64,000 bases of DNA from Burkholderiales bacterium (GCA_021414305.1 JAIOOS010000015.1:248001-312000), one strand, 5' to 3'; numbered from the stretch's first letter, positions 22,495 to 32,979 are shown. Notes: generated from the letters alone by a model not told the origin. A program made the numbers and translations.

Positions 22495-22500
22495 CGCGCG

Positions 22501-22806
22501 ATGAAACGCCTGACCCGCGCTCCCAACCTCGCCCTCGCCACCCTGTGGGCCGACCTGCTGACCAACGCCGGCATAGACGCCACGGTGCAGCGCATGTACG
22601 CGAGCAGCATCGCCGGCGAGCTGCCGCCGGACCAGGCGCTGCCCGAGGTCTGGATCAGCGACGATGCCGAGCTCGAGCGTGCCCGCGGCCTGCTGCACGA
22701 GCTGCGCCACCCGGCGCACCGGCACTGGGCTTGCCGCGGCTGCGGCGAGATCGTCGACGGCCCTTTCGATCAGTGCTGGAACTGCGGCGCCGACATGCCG
22801 GCCTGA
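22501..22806 (+). CDS. DUF2007 domain protein with C-terminal zinc ribbon
   Basis: The 101-residue protein starts MKRLTRAPNLALATLWADLL. Its N-terminal 70 residues match DUF2007 (helix, then VWISDDAELERARGLLHEL). The last 30 residues hold two Cys pairs (CRGCGEIVDGPFDQCWNCGAD), a zinc-ribbon pattern. No enzymatic role is known; the family is described only as putative signal transducing. No Shine-Dalgarno sequence precedes the ATG because the interspersed repeat abuts it. The frame stays open upstream through the repeat to an ATG at 22411, so an N-terminally extended form is possible. Confidence 0.85.
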   Translation: MKRLTRAPNLALATLWADLLTNAGIDATVQRMYASSIAGELPPDQALPEVWISDDAELERARGLLHELRHPAHRHWACRGCGEIVDGPFDQCWNCGADMPA

Positions 22807-22824
22807 GCCGGCGTCGCAGCGCGG

Positions 22825-23607
22825 CTAATAGGTGCCGGGATAGGCGCCACCGTCGGCGAGCACGTTCTGCCCGTTGATGTAGGCGGCATGCACGCTGCAG
22901 AGAAAGGCGCAGATCGCACCGAACTCGGCCGCGCTGCCGAGGCGCTTCGCCGGAATGGCGCGTGCCCGTCCCTCGATCACCTCGTCGATCGACTTGCCTT
23001 CGCGGGCCGCCGTGGCGGCGCCCATGGAGCGAACGCGATCGGTGTCGAACACGCCGGGGAGCAGGCCGTTGATCGTGACGCCGCGTGCCGCCAGGCCGGT
23101 GCGCGCGAGGCCGGCGACGAAGCCCGTCAGCCCGCTGCGGGCCCCGTTCGACAGACCGAGCACGTCGATCGGCGCCTTCACCGAGCTCGACGTGATGTTG
23201 ACCACACGGCCGTAGCCGCGCCCGGCCATGGCGTCGACAGTCGCCTTGATCAGCTCGATCGGCGTGAGCATGTTGGCGTCGATCGCCTTGATCCAGGCGT
23301 CGCGATCCCATTGCCGGAAGTCGCCGGGCGGCGGACCGCCGGCGTTGTTGACGAGGATGTCGACCTGCGGGCAGGCGGCGAGCGCGGCCAGGCGGCCCGC
23401 CTCGGTGGTGATGTCGCCGGCGACGGCGCGCACCTCGCCGCGGCCCAGCTTTCTCAGCTCGGCCGCGGTGGCCTCCAGCGCCTCGGCGCCGCGCGCGGTG
23501 ACGACGACGTTCACGCCTTCGGCCACCAGCGCCGCCGCGCAGCCCTTGCCCAGCCCCTTGCTCGAGGCGCAGACGAGCGCCCATTTGCCTTCGATGCCCA
23601 GGTTCAC
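22825..23607 (-). CDS. SDR-family protein lacking the catalytic Tyr/Lys
   Basis: The 260-residue protein has the short-chain dehydrogenase fold: an altered cofactor loop (VCASSKGLGKGC), NNAGG and the C-terminal GQNVLADGGAYPGTY. The active-site region NITSSSVKAPIDVLGLSNGA shows no YxxxK; those positions read S...R. This matches an SDR subgroup known to lack the normal tetrad. The GTG start at 23607 is fixed by an ideal GGAGG seven bases upstream, overlapping the stop of the EamA gene. It may bind a nucleotide without being a normal oxidoreductase. It ends a minus-strand series with EamA, the gamma-glutamyltransferase homologue and TctA/B. Confidence 0.9.
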   Translation of the reverse strand: MNLGIEGKWALVCASSKGLGKGCAAALVAEGVNVVVTARGAEALEATAAELRKLGRGEVRAVAGDITTEAGRLAALAACPQVDILVNNAGGPPPGDFRQWDRDAWIKAIDANMLTPIELIKATVDAMAGRGYGRVVNITSSSVKAPIDVLGLSNGARSGLTGFVAGLARTGLAARGVTINGLLPGVFDTDRVRSMGAATAAREGKSIDEVIEGRARAIPAKRLGSAAEFGAICAFLCSVHAAYINGQNVLADGGAYPGTY

Positions 23608-23610
23608 AGC

Positions 23611-23619
23611 TTCACCTCC
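23611..23619 (-). promoter_or_regulatory. Ribosome binding site overlapping the EamA stop codon
   Basis: On the minus strand GGAGGTGAA contains the TGA stop of the EamA gene. Its GGAGG lies seven bases before the GTG of the SDR gene. It supports the GTG start and predicts re-initiation coupling between the two genes. Confidence 0.8.
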
Positions 23620-24556
23620 ATTTGGTCAGCAGCCAGATGCCGGAGAGCACCAGCACGGTCCCGGCCAGTATCCACGCAGTGAACGGCTCGCCGAGGATGA
23701 CGACGCCCATCAGGATGGTCGAGAGCGGGCCGATCATGCCGGTTTGCGCGACCGTGCTCGCGCCCAGCCGCTCGATCGCCATCATCACCATCAGCACCGG
23801 CGCGAAGGTGCACACGGTGGCGTTCAGCACGGAAAGCCAGATCACCTCCGGCGCGACGGCGAGCGCCGTGAGCGGCCTGAGCAGCAGGAACTGGACGATG
23901 CAGCAGAGGCAGGCGACGCTCGTCGCCAGGCCGGTGAGGCGCAGCGCGCCGAGGCGGCCGACCTCCTCGCCGCTGAGGACGAGATAGACGGCGTAGCTGG
24001 CCGCGCTCGCGAACACCAGGCCGGCGCCGAGCGCGACGTCGCCGCCCTGGAACGACACTTCGTGGCCGAACACCAGCAGCACGCCGCAGTAGCTGACGGC
24101 GAGCGCGATCATCTGCCGCCGCGTCACCCTGCGCTTCAGCAGCAGCGCGCCCAGGCCGAGCACGAGCGTCGGGTTGAGGTAGAGGATCAGCCGCTCCAGG
24201 CTGGCGGTGATGTAGGCCAGGCCGGCGAAGTCGAGAAAGCTCGCCAGGTAGTAGCCGGAAAAGCCGAGGCCCGAGACGACCAGCCAGTCGCGCCGCGTCA
24301 GGGCCGGCTTGCCGCGCCCGGCCCACCACGCGAGCAGGCCGAACAGCGGCAGCGCGAACAGCATCCGGTACATGATCAGCGTGACCGCGTCGACGCCGTA
24401 GCGGTAGGCGAGCTTGACGATGATCGCCTTGCCCGAGAACGCGATCGAGCCGCCCACGGCCAACGCCAGCCCGGGCCAGAGCAGGGGCGCCGGCTTCTCC
24501 TCCGCTTCCATTGGCTCCGGCGCGCCGGGATCGGCCGCGCCGGCCTCTGTGCGCAT
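23612..24556 (-). CDS. EamA/DMT-family transporter
   Basis: The 314-residue inner-membrane protein has two EamA repeats with about ten membrane helices (GLALAVGGSIAFSGKAIIVK to GTVLVLSGIWLLTKW). A charged cytoplasmic N-terminus of about 25 residues precedes them. The drug/metabolite transporter superfamily mostly exports amino acids, nucleosides or drugs. The ATG at 24556 lies 15 bases after the gamma-glutamyltransferase stop; a second Met at residue 16 (MEAEEKPAP) could also serve. The neighbours suggest an amino acid or peptide-derived substrate (inference). Confidence 0.88.
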   Translation of the reverse strand: MRTEAGAADPGAPEPMEAEEKPAPLLWPGLALAVGGSIAFSGKAIIVKLAYRYGVDAVTLIMYRMLFALPLFGLLAWWAGRGKPALTRRDWLVVSGLGFSGYYLASFLDFAGLAYITASLERLILYLNPTLVLGLGALLLKRRVTRRQMIALAVSYCGVLLVFGHEVSFQGGDVALGAGLVFASAASYAVYLVLSGEEVGRLGALRLTGLATSVACLCCIVQFLLLRPLTALAVAPEVIWLSVLNATVCTFAPVLMVMMAIERLGASTVAQTGMIGPLSTILMGVVILGEPFTAWILAGTVLVLSGIWLLTKWR

Positions 24557-24571
24557 CGGCGCCTGCGCCGC

Positions 24572-26197
<1,626 letters not shown>

Positions 26198-26257
26198 GGC
26201 AGCGACGATACCGCGCGGCCGCCGGCCGCGCATTGCCCGCCGGTCAGGCGGGCCCGG

Positions 26258-27769
26258 TCAGTCAGCGTCCTGGAACGCCACTTCGCGCTTCTTCTTGATC
26301 GTCGGCAAGGACACGATGACGATCAGCAGCGCCGAGGCGATGAGCAGGCCCGACGACAGCGGCCGCGTCACGAAGGTGGTCCAGTCGCCGCGCGAGAGCA
26401 GGAGCGCGCGGCGCAGGTTCTCTTCCATCATCGGCCCGAGGATGAAGCCGAGCAGCAAGGGCGCGGGCTCGACGCTCAGCTTGTAGAAGATGTAGCCCAC
26501 GAACGCGAAGATCGCCGTCATGTAGACGTCGAAGCTGCTGTTGTTGAGCGAGTAGACGCCGATGCAGCAGAACAGCGTGATCGCCGGGAACAGGTAGCGG
26601 TAGGGCACGGTGAGCAGCTTGATCCACATGCCGATCAACGGCAGGTTGAGGATCACGAGCATCAGGTTGCCGATCCACATCGAGGCGATCAGGCCCCAGA
26701 ACAGCTGCGGGTTGCTGGTCATGACCTGCGGCCCGGGCTGGATGCCCTTGATCGTCATCGCCCCGACCATCAGCGCCATCACCGCGTTCGGCGGGATGCC
26801 GAGCGTCAGCATCGGGATGAACGAGGTCTGGGCGCCAGCGTTGTTGGCGCTCTCGGGCCCTGCGACCCCTTGGATCGCGCCCTTGCCGAACGGCACGCGC
26901 GGGTTGCGCGTCAGCTTCTTCTCGAGCGTGTAGGAAGCGAACGACGAGAGCAGCGCGCCGCCGCCCGGCAGAACGCCGAGGATCGAGCCGATCGCCGTGC
27001 CGCGCAATACCGACGGCCACGCCTCCATGAAGTCCTTCTTCGTCGGCCAAAGGCCCTTGACCTCCTTGGTGAAGACCTCGCGATGCTCCGGCGGTTGCCC
27101 GAGGTTGGCGATGATCTCGCCGAAGCCGAACACGCCCATGGCGATGACGACGAAGCCGATGCCGTCGGTGAGCTGCGGAATGTCGAAGCTGTAGCGGGCG
27201 GTGCCGGAGATCACGTCGGTGTTGATCTGCGCGAGCAGCAGGCCGAGGATGATCATGCTGATCGCCTTGAGCAGCGATCCCGAGGCGAGAACCACCGCGC
27301 CGATCAGGCCGAGCACCATCAGCGAGAAGTATTCGGCCGGGCCGAACTTGAACGCCAGCTCGGTGAGCGGCGGCGCGAAGGCGGCGATGACGATCGTGCC
27401 GACGCAGCCGGCGAAGAACGAGCCGAGGCCCGCGGCGGCGAGGGCGGCGCCGGCGCGACCCTGGCGCGCCATCTGGTAGCCGTCGATCGCGGTCACGACC
27501 GACGACGACTCGCCCGGCACGTTGATCAGGATCGCCGTCGTCGAGCCGCCGTACTGGGCGCCGTAGTAGATGCCGGCCAGCATGATCAGCGCCGGCGTCG
27601 CGTCGAGCGCGTAGGTCGAGGGCAGCAGCATCGCGATCGTCGCGACCGGTCCGATTCCCGGAAGCACGCCGATCAGGGTGCCGAGGACGCAGCCGAAGAA
27701 GGCGTACAGCAGGTTCGTGAAGGTGAATGCGACACCGAAGCCGATGCTGAGGTTGTGAAGCAGGTCCAT
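26258..27769 (-). CDS. tctA: Tripartite tricarboxylate transporter large permease TctA
   Basis: The 503-residue inner-membrane protein has about 11-12 helices and the TctA signatures GVLPGIGPVATIAMLLPSTY, YYGAQYGGSTTAILINVPGE and GGGALLSSFASYTLEKKL. It is the large subunit of a secondary transporter that takes carboxylates delivered by a periplasmic binding protein (TctC). It starts 28 bases downstream of tctB. No tctC is present anywhere in this window, so the binding protein must be encoded elsewhere. The gamma-glutamyltransferase and exporter genes follow on the same strand. Confidence 0.94.
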   Translation of the reverse strand: MDLLHNLSIGFGVAFTFTNLLYAFFGCVLGTLIGVLPGIGPVATIAMLLPSTYALDATPALIMLAGIYYGAQYGGSTTAILINVPGESSSVVTAIDGYQMARQGRAGAALAAAGLGSFFAGCVGTIVIAAFAPPLTELAFKFGPAEYFSLMVLGLIGAVVLASGSLLKAISMIILGLLLAQINTDVISGTARYSFDIPQLTDGIGFVVIAMGVFGFGEIIANLGQPPEHREVFTKEVKGLWPTKKDFMEAWPSVLRGTAIGSILGVLPGGGALLSSFASYTLEKKLTRNPRVPFGKGAIQGVAGPESANNAGAQTSFIPMLTLGIPPNAVMALMVGAMTIKGIQPGPQVMTSNPQLFWGLIASMWIGNLMLVILNLPLIGMWIKLLTVPYRYLFPAITLFCCIGVYSLNNSSFDVYMTAIFAFVGYIFYKLSVEPAPLLLGFILGPMMEENLRRALLLSRGDWTTFVTRPLSSGLLIASALLIVIVSLPTIKKKREVAFQDAD

Positions 27770-27796
27770 GCGGTGGCCGTCCTGTTCAGGGTGTGT

Positions 27797-28315
27797 TCAG
27801 CGTGCGAACCACGGCCAGACCGGGATCGTGAGCTTCAGGCCCCAGACGAAGATCGCCCAGGAGAAAACCGTCAGGACCACCGCGGCGATCGCGACGCCCT
27901 TCCAGTGAAATTCGTCGCCGGCGAGGCTGGAGATGACGATCAGCACCGGCACGCTGATGATCATGCCGACCGGCTCGAGCATCACCCCGAACACGGCGAT
28001 GGCGACGACCATGATGGTCAGCGGCCTCCAGGCGAACGAGCCGACCTTTTCGCCGCCTTCGGTCTCGATCGTCAGCGATTCGAACAGGACGATCGCGCCG
28101 AGGACGGCGAGGATGACCGAGAGACCCAGCGGGAAGTAGCCGGCACCCGGATGCGCCGAGAGCTGCGAGAGGCGGGCCCAGAGGTTGGCGGCGCACGGAT
28201 CGTTCGGCGGGCAGGCCGGACCCATGCTGTAGTTGGTGGCGCCGATGGCGAAGATCACGCCGACGGCGATGAACATCAGGCCGGCCCAGAAGTCGCGTTC
28301 GCTCTTGATTCTCAA
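27797..28315 (-). CDS. tctB: Tripartite tricarboxylate transporter small subunit TctB
   Basis: The 172-residue protein has about four membrane helices (AGLMFIAVGVIFAIGATNYS, GLSVILAVLGAIVLFESL, LTIMVVAIAVFGVML, AVVLTVFSWAIFVWGL) and matches TctB. I chose the TTG at 28315 (then RIKSERDFWAGLMF) because GAGG sits seven bases upstream and the family begins with this segment. A second TTG at 28363 would add 16 residues. It is the first gene of the tctBA unit. Confidence 0.87.
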   Translation of the reverse strand: MRIKSERDFWAGLMFIAVGVIFAIGATNYSMGPACPPNDPCAANLWARLSQLSAHPGAGYFPLGLSVILAVLGAIVLFESLTIETEGGEKVGSFAWRPLTIMVVAIAVFGVMLEPVGMIISVPVLIVISSLAGDEFHWKGVAIAAVVLTVFSWAIFVWGLKLTIPVWPWFAR

Positions 28316-28416
28316 AATCGGGCCTCGCTCTGCGGGTGCGAAGCTCGGGATTCTAGGAGGCAAGGGCCCCCCAACCCGTGTGGTTTACACCGAGCAGCGG
28401 GCCCGCTCCGCGACGC

Positions 28417-30324
28417 TCACTGCTCCCAGGCAGGCGTGGCGCGCAGCACCTCGTCGAGCGTGGTCACGCCTTCGGCGACCTTCATCGCGCCGGCCAGGCG
28501 CAGCGGCCTGAGGCCGTCCTGCAGCGCCTGGGCGCGCAGCTTGGCCTCGTTGCAGGTTGGCTGGATGAAGTTGCGCGCCGCGTCACTCACCGTCAGCAGC
28601 TCGAACAGGCCGGCGCGACCGCGATAGCCGGTCATCCGGCACTCGAGGCAACCGACCGCCTTGTACGGCCGCACGCCGCCGTTCAGCCGCCACGGCTTGA
28701 CCACCTCGTGCAGGGTCTCGCGCGTCACTTCCTCGTCGGGCGCCTTGCAGGCCGGGCACAGGGTGCGCACCAGCCGCTGCGCGAGCACGCCGATCAGGGT
28801 GGAGCCGATCAGGTAGGGCGCGACGCCGAGGTCGTTGAGACGGGTGATCGCCGAGGCCGAGTCGTTGGTGTGCAGGGTGCTGAACACGAGGTGGCCGGTG
28901 AGCGAAGCCTGGATCGCCATGTCGGCGGTCTGCAGGTCGCGGATCTCGCCGACCATGATGATGTCCGGGTCCTGGCGCATCAGCGAGCGCAGGCCTTCGG
29001 CGAAGTTCAGGTCGATCAGCGGCTGCACCTGCGTCTGGTTGAACGCCGGCTGGATCATCTCGATCGGGTCCTCGATCGTGCAGACGTTGACCTCGTCGGT
29101 AGCCAGGCGGCGCAGCGTCGAGTAGAGCGTCGTCGTCTTGCCCGAACCCGTGGGTCCGGTGACAAGGATGATGCCGTGCGGCTTGGAGACCAGCTCTTCC
29201 CAGCGCTTGCCGTCGTGGCTGCCGAAGCCGAGGCTCTCGAGCGTCTTGACGGTGGTGTCGGGATCGAAGATCCGCATCACCATCTTCTCGCCGAACGCGG
29301 TGGGCAGCGTCGACAGGCGCATTTCCACCTCGTCGCCGGCCATGTTGCGCACCTTGATGCGGCCGTCGAGCGGGCGCCGGCGCTCGACCACGTCCATCCG
29401 GCCGAGCAGCTTGACGCGCGCGATCATCGCGCTCATCACGCCCGGCGGCAGCTGGTAGACGGTGTGCATCACGCCGTCGATGCGAAAGCGGATCACGCTC
29501 CTCTCGCGCCGCGGCTCGAGGTGGATGTCCGACGCACGTTGATCGAAGGCGTATTGCCAGAGCCAGTCGACGACCTGGATCACGCCGGAGTCGTTGGCGT
29601 CGAGCTGCTTCGAGCTCTTGCCGAGCTCGACCAGCTGCTCGAAGTTGGCGAGCGCCGAGCTTTCGCCCATCTTGGTCGCGTTGCGCACCGAGCGCGAGAG
29701 CGCGTAGAACTCGGTCGTGTAGCGCGCGATCTCGACCGGGTTGACGATCACCAGGCGGACGCGCCGCTTGGTGTGCGACTCGATCTCCGAGACCCAGCCG
29801 ACGTCGAGCGGCTCGCAGGTCGCGATGGTCACGTCGTTGAGGCCGAAGTTGAGCGGCAGCGCATGGCGCCGCTCGGCGTAGTTGATCGACATCACGTCGG
29901 CGACGCGGCCGACGTCCACCTTCAACGGGTCGATCCGGACGTAGGGCAGCTTGCTTCGCTTGGCCAGCCACTCGGTCAGCGTCTCGACGTCGAGCACCTT
30001 GCCGTCGCCGAGGCGGGTGAGGCCGGCGCTGCCGATCCGCACCAGCGGATGCTGCGAGCTGTTGCCGCCGGCGAAGCGGTGCGCGGTACGGTCGACGTCT
30101 TCGGCGCTCAGGATCTTGTCTTCGCGCAGCCAGGAGAGCACGGTGCGCCAGGTCAGCTTGCCGGCCGCCTGCACCGCCGGCAGCGTCAGGTCTGTGGACG
30201 GGAAGTTCGTCGACAAGCGCGACGGCGACATCGAGCGCTCCATCGGCGGCTCGCTCACGCCGGCCGCCGAACCGGTGCCGGCGGCCGCCGGGTCGGGGCG
30301 CTCGGTTCTCGTCGTCGATTTCAT
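28417..30324 (-). CDS. GspE/PilB-type secretion/pilus assembly ATPase
   Basis: The 635-residue protein has an MshEN/T2SSE-like N-terminal region (about 60-230, containing GDGKVLDVETLTEWLAKRSK) and an AAA-like ATPase core. The core shows Walker A GPTGSGKTTTLYS, the Asp box VCTIEDPIE, Walker B DIIMVGEIRD and the His box FSTLHTND. A Zn tetracysteine follows: CPAC and CLEC about 35 residues apart. Such hexameric ATPases power pilus or type II pseudopilus extension. It overlaps the spermidine synthase-like gene (ATGA). No pilin, inner-membrane GspF/PilC or secretin gene is near, so it is an orphan here and its machine is unknown. Confidence 0.92.
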   Translation of the reverse strand: MKSTTRTERPDPAAAGTGSAAGVSEPPMERSMSPSRLSTNFPSTDLTLPAVQAAGKLTWRTVLSWLREDKILSAEDVDRTAHRFAGGNSSQHPLVRIGSAGLTRLGDGKVLDVETLTEWLAKRSKLPYVRIDPLKVDVGRVADVMSINYAERRHALPLNFGLNDVTIATCEPLDVGWVSEIESHTKRRVRLVIVNPVEIARYTTEFYALSRSVRNATKMGESSALANFEQLVELGKSSKQLDANDSGVIQVVDWLWQYAFDQRASDIHLEPRRERSVIRFRIDGVMHTVYQLPPGVMSAMIARVKLLGRMDVVERRRPLDGRIKVRNMAGDEVEMRLSTLPTAFGEKMVMRIFDPDTTVKTLESLGFGSHDGKRWEELVSKPHGIILVTGPTGSGKTTTLYSTLRRLATDEVNVCTIEDPIEMIQPAFNQTQVQPLIDLNFAEGLRSLMRQDPDIIMVGEIRDLQTADMAIQASLTGHLVFSTLHTNDSASAITRLNDLGVAPYLIGSTLIGVLAQRLVRTLCPACKAPDEEVTRETLHEVVKPWRLNGGVRPYKAVGCLECRMTGYRGRAGLFELLTVSDAARNFIQPTCNEAKLRAQALQDGLRPLRLAGAMKVAEGVTTLDEVLRATPAWEQ

Positions 30325-31118
30325 GCGGGCGGCAGCTCGGGTAGGGAGGCCGGCGCGTCGTCCGGCAATGACTTCAGCATGCGCAGCCACTTGCTGGCGG
30401 GCAGCTTCCAGCGAGTTTCGATGTTTTCGGCACGCCGGGCAAGCACGTCGCGGCCCGGTACCGTGACATGGTTCATCGCGATGACGATCGTGTTGCCCTC
30501 GGGCGTCGGTTTGAGGGCGTGGACCTGGTCGGCGCCGAAGGCCTCGACGAGGCGCGCGAAGCTGAGCGGGAACGAGGCGCGGCGGCCGAACAGGTTCACC
30601 GCCATCACGCCGCCCTCGCTCAGCACGGCGCGGCAGTCGCGATAGAACTCGACGCTGTCGAGCACCGGCCGCGCCGCCTCCTGGTCGTAGAGATCGACCG
30701 AGAGCGCGTCGACCGTGCCGCGGTTCGCCGGATCGGCGACCCAGGCGGCGGCATCCATCTCGAGCACGTGCAGCAGCTTCGTGTCGCGCGGCAGGCGAAA
30801 CCAGAGACGGCAGGCCTCGATCACGTTGCGATTGATCTCGACCGCGGTGGTGCGCATCTTCAGCCGCTTGTGGCAAAAGCGCGTGATCGTCGCGGCGCCG
30901 AGGCCGAGCTGCACCGCGTGGCCCTCGGTCACCACCGCCTCGTCGCGGAACAGCATCCAGGCCATCATCCGCTGCACGTAGTCGAGCTCGATCTCGTCCG
31001 GTGCGTCCACGCGCATCGCGCCCTGGATCCAGGGCGTCTCGAAGTGCATGTAGCGAACGCCGTCGCCTTCCATGAAGTTCACCTCGGGGAGGCGAGGATT
31101 CGGCGGCGACGTGCTCAT
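30321..31118 (-). CDS. Spermidine synthase-like methyltransferase-fold protein
   Basis: The 265-residue protein has the SpeE-type Rossmann core: GHAVQLGLGAATITRFCH, then RTTAVEINRNVIEACRLW and an acidic active-site-like segment VDALSVDLYDQEAA. The N-terminal beta domain (VRYMHFETPWIQGAMRVD) is also SpeE-like. Authentic polyamine synthases have a GGGDG loop, which is GLGAA here, so it may not make spermidine. Both ends overlap neighbours by four bases (TatD upstream, secretion ATPase downstream), indicating a tight three-gene operon. Confidence 0.82.
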   Translation of the reverse strand: MSTSPPNPRLPEVNFMEGDGVRYMHFETPWIQGAMRVDAPDEIELDYVQRMMAWMLFRDEAVVTEGHAVQLGLGAATITRFCHKRLKMRTTAVEINRNVIEACRLWFRLPRDTKLLHVLEMDAAAWVADPANRGTVDALSVDLYDQEAARPVLDSVEFYRDCRAVLSEGGVMAVNLFGRRASFPLSFARLVEAFGADQVHALKPTPEGNTIVIAMNHVTVPGRDVLARRAENIETRWKLPASKWLRMLKSLPDDAPASLPELPPA

Positions 31119-31942
31119 GCGGCGTGCTCCACGGTACTGAGGGCCAGCCGCGGCAAGGCGGCCATGGCGTTGGCGCCGGTCGCGCTCGCGAGCGCCTCGG
31201 GGGCGATGCCGCGCAGCCCGGCCAGCACCGCAGCGATGCGCGGCAGCTCTGCCGAGGCGTTGCGCATCGTCGCCCCGGCGGCGCGCGCCAGGGCGGTGCG
31301 GTAGAGCCATTGCGGCGCGATGTCGGGGGCGTCGGTCTCCATGACGATCGCGTCGAGCGGGACGGCGGCGGCGACACGGCGGATGCGCAACGCCCGATCG
31401 AAGGTGAGCGCGCCGCCGAAGCCGAGCTTGAAGCCGAGCGCGACGAAGGCGGCGGCCTGCTGCTCGCTGCCGTTGAAGGCATGGGCGATGCCGCCGCGCA
31501 CCGGCCGCGTGCGCAGATGCTTGAGGACGGTGTCGATCGCCTGGCGGACATGCAGCAGGACCGGCAGGTCGTGCTCGCGGGCGAGCGCGAGCTGCGCCGC
31601 GAACAGCCGGGCCTGGTGCGCGCGGTCGAGGCCGGCGACGAAGTGATCGAGGCCGATCTCGCCCACTGCCACCAGCCGCGGATCGTCGCGGTGGGCCGCC
31701 AGGGCGGCCGCGAGCGCCGCCAGGTCGGCGTCGCCGGCGGCGCCGCTGCACATCGGGTGGATGCCGAGCGCGTAGGCCAGGCCGTGGCGATGCGCCAGCT
31801 CGCGGACCCGGTCGAAGTTGCCGGCGTCAACGGCCGGAATGACGATCGTCGCCACGCCGGCGGCGCGCGCGGCGGCGACGACGGCGTCGCGGTCGGCGTC
31901 GAACTCGCCCGCGTCGAGGTGGCAATGCGTGTCTATCCACAC
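31115..31942 (-). CDS. TatD-family metal-dependent hydrolase
   Basis: The protein has 275 residues from GTG at 31942, giving the family start WIDTHCHLDAGEFD. TatD proteins are TIM-barrel metallo-DNases. Metal ligands appear in THCHLD, VGEIGLDHF, the His of LLHVRQA, AHAFNGS and METDAPDIAPQ. An ATG at 31972 would add ten residues; neither start has a good ribosome site. It is first in the operon with the SpeE-like and secretion ATPase genes. It may act in DNA repair or turnover; substrate not determined. Confidence 0.9.
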   Translation of the reverse strand: MWIDTHCHLDAGEFDADRDAVVAAARAAGVATIVIPAVDAGNFDRVRELAHRHGLAYALGIHPMCSGAAGDADLAALAAALAAHRDDPRLVAVGEIGLDHFVAGLDRAHQARLFAAQLALAREHDLPVLLHVRQAIDTVLKHLRTRPVRGGIAHAFNGSEQQAAAFVALGFKLGFGGALTFDRALRIRRVAAAVPLDAIVMETDAPDIAPQWLYRTALARAAGATMRNASAELPRIAAVLAGLRGIAPEALASATGANAMAALPRLALSTVEHAA

Positions 31943-32055
31943 GGCGGCAATGATGCATCGCCCCGGCGCCATGACAGGTCGGGGGCAGCGTGCTACCGTA
32001 GCGACGACAGGCGGCCCGCGTCTTGCGTAGGCCGCGCGGTTGCCGGAAGCCAACC

Positions 32056-32979
32056 ATGAAGAAAACGCCGCTCTACAGCCGTTCGCGGCGCCCCGCCGAA
32101 GCGCCGGAGGCGGCTCTCGCCGCGGCCCCGCCGGTACCGGCCGCGCCGCCCGGCCGGCGCGCCCGGCTCGCGGCGCTGCTGGCGCGGCACGAGCGCAAGG
32201 TCTGGGCGCTGGCGCTGGCGGCGATGGCGCTCGGCATCTGGTACGGCAATCCGGCCCTCTCGATGAAGGCGCCCTTGACCATGGAGCAGATCGACGCAGC
32301 GATGCGCAAGTCGATCGAGGACAAGCCCCTGGTGTCGCCCGCGGCCCGCGCCTACGAGGCGGTGATCCCGTCGGTCGTGCGCGTGATCGGCCTCATGACC
32401 GAGGGCGACGACGGCAGCGACGACAAGGAGCACGGCGTGGTCGAGCGCGGCGTCGGCAGCGGCGTCGTCATCATCGACAACGGCACCATCCTGACCAACC
32501 TGCACGTGGTCAACGGCGCGAAGAAGATCCGCGTCACCTTCTTCGACGGCTCGCAGTCGGAGGCGGTGGTGCTGAACACCCAGCCCGACAACGACCTCGC
32601 CGTGCTGCGGGCGCGCACCATCCCGGACGACCTCAGCGCGGCGACGATGCGCTCCACCGCCGACCTCACCCCCGGCGACGGGGTCATCGCCGTCGGCTAC
32701 CCGTTCGGCATCGGCCCCTCGGTCTCCTCCGGCATCGTCTCCGGTCTGAAGCGCCAATTCCGCTCGCCCGACGGCCAGCAGATGCTCTCCAACCTGATCC
32801 AGTTCGACGCCGCCGCCAACCCCGGCAATTCCGGCGGCCCGCTGGTCACCATGGACGGCGAGGTGGTCGGCATCGTCACCGCCATCCTCAATCCGAACCG
32901 GCAGCGGGTCTTCATCGGCATCGGCTTCGCCGTGCCGATCGAGAACGCCGCCGCCGCCGCCGGCATGCCGCCGTTCTGA
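32056..32979 (+). CDS. Membrane-anchored HtrA/DegS-like serine protease (S1C), no PDZ
   Basis: The 307-residue protein has a basic, Ala/Pro-rich cytoplasmic N-terminus and one membrane anchor (about 55-75, VWALALAAMALGIWYG). A trypsin-like protease domain on the periplasmic side carries His in LTNLHVVNG, Asp in QPDNDLAVL and Ser in NPGNSGGPL. It ends after the protease domain, so the C-terminal PDZ of DegS/HtrA is missing. It stands 22 bases before moxR and likely belongs to that operon, suggesting a role in envelope protein quality control (inference). Confidence 0.92.
   Translation: MKKTPLYSRSRRPAEAPEAALAAAPPVPAAPPGRRARLAALLARHERKVWALALAAMALGIWYGNPALSMKAPLTMEQIDAAMRKSIEDKPLVSPAARAYEAVIPSVVRVIGLMTEGDDGSDDKEHGVVERGVGSGVVIIDNGTILTNLHVVNGAKKIRVTFFDGSQSEAVVLNTQPDNDLAVLRARTIPDDLSAATMRSTADLTPGDGVIAVGYPFGIGPSVSSGIVSGLKRQFRSPDGQQMLSNLIQFDAAANPGNSGGPLVTMDGEVVGIVTAILNPNRQRVFIGIGFAVPIENAAAAAGMPPF

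Noticed and set aside
22426-22500. Insertion sequence or MITE remnant
   Set aside because: There is no target-site duplication or transposase-type terminal repeat that I can see; interspersed palindrome is the simpler reading.
30325-31830. Upstream extension of the secretion ATPase frame
   Set aside because: It overlaps the SpeE-like and TatD genes in another frame and has no motif; the ATG at 30324 with ATGA overlap is a natural start.
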